64,000 bases of DNA from Bacteroidota bacterium. Lineage in GTDB: Bacteria; Bacteroidota; Bacteroidia; Flavobacteriales_F; PHOS-HE28. The position numbers were made by a program, and so were the translations under genes. The stretch is from contig JACTMO010000080.1 of the NCBI GenBank assembly GCA_014584605.1, positions 62,001-126,000 on the forward strand, written 5' to 3'. Below are positions 25,169-33,211 of the stretch, one piece after another. Every line of letters begins with the position of its first letter. Positions within the stretch are counted from its first letter, which is position 1. A model generated the notes under the pieces. The model was not told the DNA's origin and ran no database searches. It was given only the letters and a program-made list of their open reading frames with translations.

Positions 25169-25825
25169 TCATCGCCGGCCTTGCGGCCATGGGCGGCGTT
25201 CCAGCCAGGGCGATCGCGACCAGGCCGAGCGGTACAACAGGGCCCACACCAGGGCCCCGGTGGCCGTGCCCAGCAAGGCCCCCGCCAGCACGTCCTCGGT
25301 GAAGTGCTGCGACAGGTACACGCGCGAAAAGGACAGCAGGGCGGCCAGCGCCGCCCATGCCGGTGCAGCCCCCACACGCCTTCCCAACACAGCGAACGAG
25401 AGGCACATGGCGAAGGCGCAGGTGGCGTGGCCCGAGGGAAAGCTGAAGTGATGGTTCATCGTCACACCATCCACCAGATGCAGCAGGGGCATGTCCCTGG
25501 CGAACATCACCGGTCGGTCGTGGTCGGCGAAGACCTGTCGCTTCAACAGCTGCACCGCGATGGCGCTCAACCCCGTGCTCAAGCCGAGCATGAGGAAGCT
25601 CCGCCATGTGCCGATGAACAACAGGAACACGGCGATCGCCGTGGGGACCAGGCCGTCGGCGAGATGGGTGATCGTGCGCATCACGGCATCGCACCACGAC
25701 GCATGCCAGCGGTTCACCCAGGCGTGCAGGTCCAGCTGACCGGTGTTCCACACCGCCCCTGCCACCGGCAGGGCCAGCGCGAACGCCGTGATGCTGAAGG
25801 CCTGAACGTTCCGACGACGGTCCAT
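25169..25825 (-). CDS. PAP2-family membrane phosphatase
   Basis: A 218-residue integral membrane protein with about five helices. The three phosphatase motifs are intact: KRQVFADHDRP (K-x6-RP variant), FSFPSGHATCAFA (PSGH) and SRVYLSQHFTEDVLAG (SR-x5-H-x3-D). Such enzymes remove phosphates from lipid phosphates such as phosphatidate, undecaprenyl pyrophosphate or lipid A; the substrate here is unknown. A TAGTTTTG box ends 4 nt before its start codon. Confidence 0.9.
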   Translation of the reverse strand: MDRRRNVQAFSITAFALALPVAGAVWNTGQLDLHAWVNRWHASWCDAVMRTITHLADGLVPTAIAVFLLFIGTWRSFLMLGLSTGLSAIAVQLLKRQVFADHDRPVMFARDMPLLHLVDGVTMNHHFSFPSGHATCAFAMCLSFAVLGRRVGAAPAWAALAALLSFSRVYLSQHFTEDVLAGALLGTATGALVWALLYRSAWSRSPWLERRPWPQGRR

Positions 25826-25829
25826 GCGC

Positions 25830-25862
25830 CAAAACTAACCGTGCGCACCGGTGGTACTTTTC
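25830..25862. promoter_or_regulatory. Back-to-back -7 boxes in a 41-bp divergent spacer
   Basis: On the minus strand TAGTTTTG (25837-25830) ends 4 nt before the PAP2 start. On the plus strand TACTTTTC (25855-25862) ends 4 nt before the ATG at 25867. The two promoters must overlap in their upstream halves. Confidence 0.55.
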
Positions 25863-25866
25863 GCCC

Positions 25867-27012
25867 ATGTGCCGATCGATGAAATGCCTCGCCGTCCTGC
25901 CTGTGCTTTGGGCCTCCGTGGCCAAGGCCCAACCGTCGTACGAGCTTGGATGGGGGCCGGCGGGGTCCCTGGGCCTGGGCAGCACACCCCAGGCCACCGG
26001 CTCGATCGTGGCCGCATCCGTGCGCGATGCCACCGGTGCGCGCGGAGCGGTGCTTGTCGCGCTGAACAGCTCGGGCCAGGTGTTGTCCGAGTCCCCTCTG
26101 CCCTTGAATGGACGGGTGTTCGGACAGGTCTTCGTCCCGGCCAGTGGCGGCGGTGGCTACCTGGTGGGCAGCATCCTCGTTGGCGACGCGGTGGACCACG
26201 ACCTTTTCGCGATGCGCATCGACGCGCAAGGCAACGTGCAGTGGACCTTGACCCACGCGGCCGCCCATGACCAGCATGTGCTGGCCGCTGCGGAGGCCGG
26301 GAACGCCGGGCTGCACATCGCCGGCATTGACAACAGCGGAGGTTCGCACGATGCCCTCGTGGGCCGGATCAGCCCCACGGGCACGCTGCTCTGGACCGAG
26401 GTCGTAGGCGGTCCGCTGGACGAGGAGGGCCTGGCGGTGGCCGGGGATGCCAGCGGCGCGATGGTCACGGGCCGGCAGCAGAACTTCAGCGGCGAGAGCG
26501 ATGCGTTGTTCTTCGCGGTGGATGCCGTGGGAGGCGTGCTGTGGTCCTCCAGCTGGGGCGGGGTCGCCAACGATGTGGGCAACGCCCTGGTCCAACGCGG
26601 CAACGGCAGCTATGTGATGGCCGGCACCACGGCGAGCTACGGGCCGGTGGACCAACTGGGCCAACGCCGTGCGAGCGTGTGGTTGATGGCCCTGGAGGGC
26701 GATGGCGATACCTTGTGGACGCGGGCCATCGGCGACACGCTGGAAGGTCTGTGGGGCCAGGCGCTCGTGGAAGCGTCGAACGGCGACCTGCTGGTTGCCG
26801 GGAGCGTGGGCATCGACCATGGGACCGACGCCTTGGTGCTGCGGCGCAATGCCGTGGGCGCGGCGGTGTGGGAGCGCCGATACGACCTGGGGCAGGAGGA
26901 AAGGCTGACGCACATCCGCATGGACGGCTCCGGTTTCCAGGGCCTCGGCCGGACCTTCGATGGTGCCGGTCTGCGGATGCTGGTGTTGCGCAAGAACGGC
27001 CAGGGACTCTGA
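25867..27012 (+). CDS. Secreted repeat (propeller-like) protein of unknown function
   Basis: A 381-residue protein with a signal peptide (start 25867 or 25879; MKCLAVLPVLWASVAKA). It consists of repeating about 50-residue units of the type 'GG..D.ALVQRGNGSYVMAGTT ... LMALEGDGDTLWTRAIGD', which resemble SBBP/delta-60-like beta-propeller repeats found in secreted Bacteroidota proteins. No T9SS sorting domain is visible at the C-terminus (LRMLVLRKNGQGL), and none of the repeats carries an obvious catalytic residue. It may be periplasmic. Function unknown. Confidence 0.65.
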   Translation: MCRSMKCLAVLPVLWASVAKAQPSYELGWGPAGSLGLGSTPQATGSIVAASVRDATGARGAVLVALNSSGQVLSESPLPLNGRVFGQVFVPASGGGGYLVGSILVGDAVDHDLFAMRIDAQGNVQWTLTHAAAHDQHVLAAAEAGNAGLHIAGIDNSGGSHDALVGRISPTGTLLWTEVVGGPLDEEGLAVAGDASGAMVTGRQQNFSGESDALFFAVDAVGGVLWSSSWGGVANDVGNALVQRGNGSYVMAGTTASYGPVDQLGQRRASVWLMALEGDGDTLWTRAIGDTLEGLWGQALVEASNGDLLVAGSVGIDHGTDALVLRRNAVGAAVWERRYDLGQEERLTHIRMDGSGFQGLGRTFDGAGLRMLVLRKNGQGL

Positions 27013-27116
27013 TCCGCCTCGATCGTCACCGTTGCGTCATCCGTGGAGGGGCTACTACGATCACGGTATTGGACGAGGTGCATGCACGGGAGCACCTTCG
27101 CCCAAAGCTCCGACCC

Positions 27117-27290
27117 ATGCCCACCACCGGCAAACGCTACACCGACCGCACCGGGGACCGTACGGTGCGCCGCATCCTCGACCAGCGCACGCGTGCGGTG
27201 CTCGATCGCGTCCGCAACGAACAGCGTGGCCAGCGCCTGGAGGCCTACCTGATGGCCCTGGGGCTTCGCAGTAAGGAAGGGCCCCATTAA
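27117..27290 (+). CDS. Small basic hypothetical protein
   Basis: A 57-residue open frame starting MPTTGKRYTDRTGDRTVRRI, rich in Arg, with a predicted helical stretch (RTRAVLDRVRNEQRGQRLEAYLMALG). A short AT-richer segment with a CACCTTCG box upstream is compatible with a promoter. The frame belongs to a longer shadow frame of the preceding gene, so coding is uncertain. No family is recognised. The following stretch to 27432 (about 140 bases) contains no gene that I can see. Confidence 0.35.
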   Translation: MPTTGKRYTDRTGDRTVRRILDQRTRAVLDRVRNEQRGQRLEAYLMALGLRSKEGPH

Positions 27291-27432
27291 CCCCCATTTC
27301 GCATTAAGGCGTAGGCTAAAGGTGCGAAGGGATTTTTTCGCTGGACGATACGACGTGGTCGTTGCAACGCCGAAGGCGTAGACCGCAGGGAGTGAAACTA
27401 CCGAGGGCCGGTGCTACGGAAGTGGTATAAGG

Positions 27433-30400
27433 TCAGGGCAGTTGTTGCTGACGCACGGCGGTGGGCAGTGAACCTCCGATGTTGAGCAGGATGGGGTCGC
27501 GGTCGTTGGCACCGCCGGCGTATTTCACCACCCCGTCCAGGTTCACGTCCTCGCTCCAGTAACCACCCACGGTGGCCGTCGGGACGTTACCGCCGATGCG
27601 CACCAGGACGGGGTCGCGGTCGTTGGCGCCGCCAGCATACTTCAGCACGGCGTCGCGCACCACGTTGCCCGACCAGAGCGCCCGCTTGCCATTGGCGAGC
27701 ACGGCCCTGGCATCGGTGCCGTAGGTGGCGGTGCTGCCCAGCGTCAGGTCCACGAGCTTCATGTTCTTGTTCAGCAGGGTGCTGGTGGCCGTCATCACGC
27801 CCAGGTGGTTCCGGTGCCGCACGGCGATGAAGTAGTTGTCCGAGGCCACGTTGAACAGCAGGCGGGGCTGTCCGTCCGTACCCACGATGTCACCGTCCCG
27901 CTGCAGCAGTGCGCTGCGCGTCTCCAACACCTGGGCCGAGTTGTTCTTGTTGCGCAGCTCCACGAGCACCCAGTCCACCACGGCGTTCGCACCGGTGGTG
28001 GCGAGCACGCCGCCTCCCACGGTTTCGCCCCCTCCGCTCCCGGCGTGCGTGAAGCCGAGTGCCGTAAAGGGTTCCACGGAGGGGATGAGGCCGCCGCTGC
28101 GCAGGGCATCACGCATCAGGTTGGCCTGGGTGTCGAAGGCGCCCTGCAGCATCACCCTCAGGTTCACACTGGGCGGGCAATCGAGCCAGCGCCACAGCAC
28201 ACTGCCCGGGATGATCGTGCGCGTGCCGTTCCCCGGGGTCTGCCAGTACAAGGCGAGGTGGTCGCCACCGGAGGACTCCTTATGCAGCATTTCCACATAG
28301 TAATACGCTCCGGCCTGCAGGGTGATCCCCGCGCTGGTCTGTTGCGGGTACTTGGTGAACTCGCCCGGATTGGCATACCCGGGTACCGAGCAGATCTGCT
28401 GCTTGTACCGCGGGTCGGCATTGGGGCTCAGGTACACGATGGATTCATCGTCGGAGACGGCCGTAAAGACATAGGTACCCGTCGTGGGCACCAGGATGTA
28501 CCCCCGCATGCGCGTGCCGTAGTTGTTGCCGATGTTCGACGAGTGGGTGAACGAGGTCGGATAGGTCGTGGAGGTGGGATTGTCGGGGTAGTTGGGGCTC
28601 GCCAGCAGGGAGGCGACCGTGCTGCCGGTGATCCCGCTCCAGTATTGCCGCAGCACGCTGCCCGAGGCACCGATGCACTGCGGCGGGTCGAGGGTGATCA
28701 CACTGATGGTCACGGTCGCCTGGCCCGTGAGCCCGTCATTGTCCGTCACCGTCAGGGTCACCAACCGGTCGCCCGTGTCCGTGAAGGAATGGGACGGCGC
28801 CACCTGGGTGGAGGTGCTGCCGTCGCCGAAATCCCAGAGGTAGCTCACGATGGTGCCGGGGTCGTGGGAATCCGCGCCGTTGAACTGCACGTTGAGCGGG
28901 CCGGTCCCCACCGTGACGTTCGTGCCGATGACCGCAATGGGTGCGATGGCGCTGCAACGCGGGAACAGCCATTGGGTGTCGGTGGTGCTCAGGCCCGCCG
29001 CGTCGGTCACGGTCAGGATGATCTCATAGCTGTACGATTCTCCATCGCAGCCCACGCCGCTGATGATCGTGCTGGTCACCGGGGCCGGGTCCGTCGGTTC
29101 GGGGTGCGTGTGCGTGTTGTGGTGCAGGACGGTCTGCCAGGCGTAGGTGAGCTGGGCCGGGCCGTGCTCGTTGTCGGTCACTGCGGCCTCCAGCAGGTAG
29201 GTGGTGTCCACGCCGACGGGGAAGGTGCCACCATCGATGAAGCTGGTGATGTCCACCGTGGGCGGCGAGTTGTTGACGCTCACCAGCAGGGTGGCCTGGT
29301 TGGTCTGGCTGTTGTTATCGGTCACCGTCAGGGTCACCGTGAAGCTGGTCGGGGTGTTGGGGGGAGCGGTGAAGACGTGGGCGGGGTTCGCCAGGGTGCT
29401 GGTCTGTCCATCCCCGAAATTCCACAGATAGGTCAAGGGGCCGGATTCCGGATCGTAGGAGGTGCTGCCGGTGAACTGCACGTTGAGCGGGCCCGGTCCA
29501 TACTGCAAGTTCTGTGAGGCCACGGCCACCGGTGGCAGGTTCACAGCCTGGGTGTAGCAGATGCGGCGAATGGCGTTGGTCGCGTAGTTGGAGTAATACA
29601 GGCAGCCGTCGGGCCCCTCGCCCACCCATACGATGGCGCCCAGCGAGGAGGCGAAGTCATGCCCGCTCTGCGGCTTGTCCTGGCCGTCGAACACGAACCG
29701 TTTGATCCAGGCGCCGGGGTAATCCGCGTGGAAATACACGTTCTGGTAACCGGCCGGCCAGCCGTTGCCCGTGATCCAGGTGCCGCCGATGGAGGCGTAA
29801 CCACCGAACATGGGCCCGGGCACGGGTGAGTTGGGGTCGTTGAGGTCGGTGGCCGTGGCCACTCCGTTGGAGAAAGTGGCCGTGCGCGCGTGATTCTGGC
29901 CGTGGCGCCAGTCGATCGCGGGCCGCGCATGGATGAACTTGCGGATGTTGCCCGGGACCTGCAACGCCGGATTGCAGGGGTTCGGATGCGCGTTCAAGGG
30001 ATTCTCCGTGTCCTGCTTGCACAGGTCCTGGAAGCGGAAGTACGGCATGGTGCAGTTGATGCCGTCATACAGCGGATTGGGTGCATCCATGTTGTAGGTC
30101 GGCGTGTTCATGTAGCTGTTCATCGGGTCCATCCCCTCGAACAGCGGCCAGCCGAAGTTCATCCCGCCCTCAATGCACACGTTCATGTCCTCCCAGGTGT
30201 TCCATTGCACGTCGCCGATGTAGATGGTGCCCGGATCGCCTGCGGCGGGATCCGGGCTGCCCGTGCCCGGGCGCAGCGTGCACCGGTAGGCGTTGCGCAG
30301 GCCCATGGCCCACATCCGGCTCTGGGCCGAACGCGGTTCAGCCGCGTTCCAGAAGGGGTTCGAGGGCAGTCCATCCCCGGTGGCCGGGTCAAGCCGCAAC

Positions 30401-31137
30401 AACTTGCCATTGAAGCTGTTCACCATCTGGGAACGGAAGGCCCCCACGTTCTCGGCCGGACGGATGATGCCGTCGATCAGGGCTTGCGAATAGTACGTCT
30501 CCCCCGCATTGCCCACGTCCGTGCTGGAATAGCTTGCACCGTCGCCCACCGTTACCAGCAGGGTGCCGTCCGTGCCGAAGAGCACCGTGCCCGTGCTGTG
30601 CGATTCGTGCAACAAGGGCGCGCCCGTGGACGGGCTCTCGCCCAGCAGGACCAGGCGGCTGCCGTAGTTCACCGTGTTGAAGGAGGGGCCCACGGCCGTG
30701 TAGCGCGTGAGCCGCATGATCGTGGCGCTGTAATACTCGTTGGTCGCCGCGTTGTAGTTGGGCGTTCCGAAGTTCATCAGGTGGTGGCGGTCCACCGCGT
30801 ACAACAGGTAGATGTAGCCGTTGGTCAGGAAGTTGGGGTCAAGGGCAAAGCCCAGGAAACCGTGGTCGCGCCAGTTGCCCACCTCCTCGCTGATGTCGAT
30901 CAACGGACTGGGGAGTCGAACGCCGTTCTCCACGATCCACACCTTGCCTTCCTTTTCCCATACGTACATGCGGTCGTTGGCATCCCACACCGCTCCCTGC
31001 GGAGCCACCCAGCCGCCCATCACCAGCACGTCCGCGAAGCCGGAAGGCACCGTTTGAGCATGGCAATCACGGACCAGCCCGGGGAGCAGGGACAGAAGGA
31101 TCAGGAACAAAGAGCGGAGCGGGTGAAGCTTGGACAT
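27433..31137 (-). CDS. Large secreted PQQ/sorbosone-dehydrogenase-like protein with PKD, PA14 and dockerin-like C-terminal module
   Basis: A 1234-residue secreted protein. After a signal peptide (LFLILLSLLPGLVRDCHAQ) comes a glucose/sorbosone-dehydrogenase-like propeller (about 30-540; WVAPQGAVWDANDRMYVWEK, HGFLGFALDPNF). A PKD domain follows (LTYLWNFGDGQTST), then a segment with ITSFIDGGTFPVG, a second PKD (VSYLWDFGDGSTST), a PA14 domain (about 830-1000; GTRMRGYILVPTTGTYVFTA), and a final 240-residue module with two KYAGGANDRDP repeats and a DVNLDGVVKY calcium-loop-like motif. There is no standard T9SS tail. The same module ends the 55237 gene. A TAAATTCG box lies 44 nt upstream. Confidence 0.82.
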   Translation of the reverse strand: MSKLHPLRSLFLILLSLLPGLVRDCHAQTVPSGFADVLVMGGWVAPQGAVWDANDRMYVWEKEGKVWIVENGVRLPSPLIDISEEVGNWRDHGFLGFALDPNFLTNGYIYLLYAVDRHHLMNFGTPNYNAATNEYYSATIMRLTRYTAVGPSFNTVNYGSRLVLLGESPSTGAPLLHESHSTGTVLFGTDGTLLVTVGDGASYSSTDVGNAGETYYSQALIDGIIRPAENVGAFRSQMVNSFNGKLLRLDPATGDGLPSNPFWNAAEPRSAQSRMWAMGLRNAYRCTLRPGTGSPDPAAGDPGTIYIGDVQWNTWEDMNVCIEGGMNFGWPLFEGMDPMNSYMNTPTYNMDAPNPLYDGINCTMPYFRFQDLCKQDTENPLNAHPNPCNPALQVPGNIRKFIHARPAIDWRHGQNHARTATFSNGVATATDLNDPNSPVPGPMFGGYASIGGTWITGNGWPAGYQNVYFHADYPGAWIKRFVFDGQDKPQSGHDFASSLGAIVWVGEGPDGCLYYSNYATNAIRRICYTQAVNLPPVAVASQNLQYGPGPLNVQFTGSTSYDPESGPLTYLWNFGDGQTSTLANPAHVFTAPPNTPTSFTVTLTVTDNNSQTNQATLLVSVNNSPPTVDITSFIDGGTFPVGVDTTYLLEAAVTDNEHGPAQLTYAWQTVLHHNTHTHPEPTDPAPVTSTIISGVGCDGESYSYEIILTVTDAAGLSTTDTQWLFPRCSAIAPIAVIGTNVTVGTGPLNVQFNGADSHDPGTIVSYLWDFGDGSTSTQVAPSHSFTDTGDRLVTLTVTDNDGLTGQATVTISVITLDPPQCIGASGSVLRQYWSGITGSTVASLLASPNYPDNPTSTTYPTSFTHSSNIGNNYGTRMRGYILVPTTGTYVFTAVSDDESIVYLSPNADPRYKQQICSVPGYANPGEFTKYPQQTSAGITLQAGAYYYVEMLHKESSGGDHLALYWQTPGNGTRTIIPGSVLWRWLDCPPSVNLRVMLQGAFDTQANLMRDALRSGGLIPSVEPFTALGFTHAGSGGGETVGGGVLATTGANAVVDWVLVELRNKNNSAQVLETRSALLQRDGDIVGTDGQPRLLFNVASDNYFIAVRHRNHLGVMTATSTLLNKNMKLVDLTLGSTATYGTDARAVLANGKRALWSGNVVRDAVLKYAGGANDRDPVLVRIGGNVPTATVGGYWSEDVNLDGVVKYAGGANDRDPILLNIGGSLPTAVRQQQLP

Positions 31138-31227
31138 GGGTTCGGACGGTGTTTGTTCGACCAGCCTGTTGAAATTGCCGACGAATTTACCGGATCCTCC
31201 GTCAAGCAGTCAAGCGACCTTTGTCCC

Positions 31228-31506
31228 ATGACCGGTCCGGTCCGCGTCCGCCTTCAGATCCAGGGAACCGTTCAGGGCGTGTGGTACCGCAAGCACGCCG
31301 CCGAGGAGGCCATTCGCCTGGGACTGACGGGATGGGTGCGCAACCTGCCCGATGGCCGCGTGGAGGCCGCAGCGCAAGGTCCGCAGGAAGCGGTGGACCG
31401 CTTCGTGGCCTGGTGCCGGCAGGGCCCTCCCCTCGCCCGGGTCACCGCCGTGGAGGTGCACGCTGAACCCGTGCAGCACACTGCGGACTTCGTCATCCGC
31501 CGCTGA
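31228..31506 (+). CDS. Acylphosphatase
   Basis: A 92-residue enzyme hydrolysing acyl phosphates. It shows the first-strand motif VRLQIQGTVQGVWYRKHAAEEA, with the catalytic Arg in GxWYR (usual GVGFR) and the Asn in GWVRNLPDGRVE. Length is standard. GACCTTTG ends 4 nt before the ATG. It sits 3 bases before thpR and is probably cotranscribed with it. Confidence 0.93.
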   Translation: MTGPVRVRLQIQGTVQGVWYRKHAAEEAIRLGLTGWVRNLPDGRVEAAAQGPQEAVDRFVAWCRQGPPLARVTAVEVHAEPVQHTADFVIRR

Positions 31507-31509
31507 CCG

Positions 31510-32061
31510 ATGCGCTTGTTCATCGCCGCGCCGATCCCCGGCACCTGGCATCATCGCCTTCGCGGCCTCTTGACCGGGCTCGATCTCACCGGCTGGGCAC
31601 CGACCGACCCGGCCGGATGGCACCTCACCGTGCGCTTCATCGGCGAGCGCCGACCTGCGGAGGTCGACGCGGTCAACGCCATGCTGCACCAGGTCTGTGC
31701 GTCCACGGCACCGTACGTACTGAACGCTTCGATCCTGTGCACCATGCCTGCGGAAAAGCCGGGCATGATCTGGCTGCGGTCCGCCCCGCACGGCGCCCAC
31801 CGTACGCTGCATCTGCGGCTGTCCCACGCCCTCGACCTGCCACCGGACGACCGTGAGCCCTTCTGGCCGCACGTGACCCTGGCGCGGAGCACCACCCGCC
31901 CCCCTGCTTCGATCGTGGAACGCGCCGTGCCGGGAGACCTCCGCGTGGATCGGCTGTCACTGTTCGAGAGCCGGCGCGAGCCCGTCGGCATGCGGTACAC
32001 CGCGCTCCTCACCCTTCCCCTGTCGGGAACAGCTCCAGCTGCCCCTGCGGCGGAGGCCTGA
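31510..32061 (+). CDS. thpR: RNA 2',3'-cyclic phosphodiesterase (2H family)
   Basis: A 183-residue 2H phosphoesterase that opens 2',3'-cyclic phosphate ends of RNA. Two H-x-T-x motifs are plain: HLTVRFIGE near residue 38 and HVTLARS near residue 122. The N-terminus MRLFIAAPIPGTW is the family start. The last 53 bases overlap the 3' end of the convergent radical SAM gene, so the alanine-rich tail PAAPAAEA is not conserved family sequence. Confidence 0.9.
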   Translation: MRLFIAAPIPGTWHHRLRGLLTGLDLTGWAPTDPAGWHLTVRFIGERRPAEVDAVNAMLHQVCASTAPYVLNASILCTMPAEKPGMIWLRSAPHGAHRTLHLRLSHALDLPPDDREPFWPHVTLARSTTRPPASIVERAVPGDLRVDRLSLFESRREPVGMRYTALLTLPLSGTAPAAPAAEA

Positions 32062-33088
32062 ACCCGGACCTGTCCAGCGCGGGGAAGCTGCTCTCCCCGA
32101 AGATGCGCCGACGCATCACGGTGAACAGGCGGTGGATCTGCAGCGCGAACGGGCCTTCGCCGCGCATGCGGACACCGGAGCGGGCATCGTGCATGCGCCC
32201 GCCGTGCAAGGCGCTGGTCTGCGCGATCACCTTGGCGGCACGCTCGGGGAAGTGGTGCTGCAGCCAGGCGCGGAAGATGGGTTCCACCGGGCCGTTGGTG
32301 CGCAGGACGGTGTAGCCGGCCCCACTGGCGCCCGCATCCCGCGCGGCCCGCAGCAACGCGGGGATATCCGGTTCGTTCAGCGTCGGTATCACCGGCGCGA
32401 TCATGGCGTACACCGGGACCCCGGCCGCAGCGAGCAGCTCCATCGCTTTCAAGCGGTTCGCTGCCGTGCTCGTGCGGGGCTCCAGCACACGGCGCAGGTC
32501 CTCGTTCAGGGTGGTGAGGCTGATGGCCACTGCCGCCCGTCGCTCACGGGCCATTTCGGCCAGCAGGTCGATGTCGCGCAGCACGAGCGCGTTCTTGGTG
32601 ATCACGCTCACGGGCTGCCCGAAGCGCGCGCACACCTCCAGACAGGCCCGCGTCAGCCGCTCCTGCCGCTCCACCGGCTGATAGGGATCCGTGGCCCCGG
32701 AGAGCATGATGGGCTCGGCCTTCCACGCGGAGGCGCGCAGCGCCTTCTCCAACAGCACCGGAGCCTCGCGCTTCACCAGGATCACCCGCTCGAAATCGAA
32801 GCCCGCGCTGTAGCCCCAGTACTCGTGCGTGGGCCGGGCGTAGCAATAGCTACAGCCGTGCTCGCAGCCCTGGTAGGGATTGAGGCTCCAGGTGAAGGGC
32901 AGGTCCGGACTGTCCACCCGGTTGAGGATGCTGCGCGGGAAGGTGGGCAGCAGCTTCGTGGCCTGATCCACTCCCAGTTCGGGCTCGTCGATGCCGCTCC
33001 AGTCCGCCACACCGTAGTGGTGCCGCAGGAAGCGGTTGGCCACCTGGCGGTCCGCGCCTCGGCCCTTGACGACCTTCCCGTCATCCAT
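32009..33088 (-). CDS. Radical SAM protein of the PA0069/Rv2578c-like family
   Basis: A 359-residue radical SAM enzyme. The iron-sulfur cluster motif is CEHGCSYCYARP (C-x3-C-x2-C) near residue 78, preceded by LNPYQG. SGATDPYQPVERQ and the SVITKNALVLRD segment match spore photoproduct lyase-like members. The family has no assigned substrate. Start 33088 is chosen over longer frames because TACCTTCT ends 6 nt upstream. It overlaps convergent thpR by 53 bases. Confidence 0.87.
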   Translation of the reverse strand: MDDGKVVKGRGADRQVANRFLRHHYGVADWSGIDEPELGVDQATKLLPTFPRSILNRVDSPDLPFTWSLNPYQGCEHGCSYCYARPTHEYWGYSAGFDFERVILVKREAPVLLEKALRASAWKAEPIMLSGATDPYQPVERQERLTRACLEVCARFGQPVSVITKNALVLRDIDLLAEMARERRAAVAISLTTLNEDLRRVLEPRTSTAANRLKAMELLAAAGVPVYAMIAPVIPTLNEPDIPALLRAARDAGASGAGYTVLRTNGPVEPIFRAWLQHHFPERAAKVIAQTSALHGGRMHDARSGVRMRGEGPFALQIHRLFTVMRRRIFGESSFPALDRSGFRPPPQGQLELFPTGEG

Positions 33089-33211
33089 CGGGTGAGAAGG
33101 TAATGGGCCTTGCGGTCCGGTGGAACAGCCCTGTGCGCAATGGGGTGGTGATGTCCACACGCTCAGATACGCACCCTAAGGATCCAGAAAGGACAGGAAC
33201 GGTTGGACAGC

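Noticed and set aside
27291-27432. Noncoding RNA in the spacer
   Set aside because: Some short complementary stretches occur (for example around 27328-27346) but no stable or recognisable RNA family structure is evident by eye.
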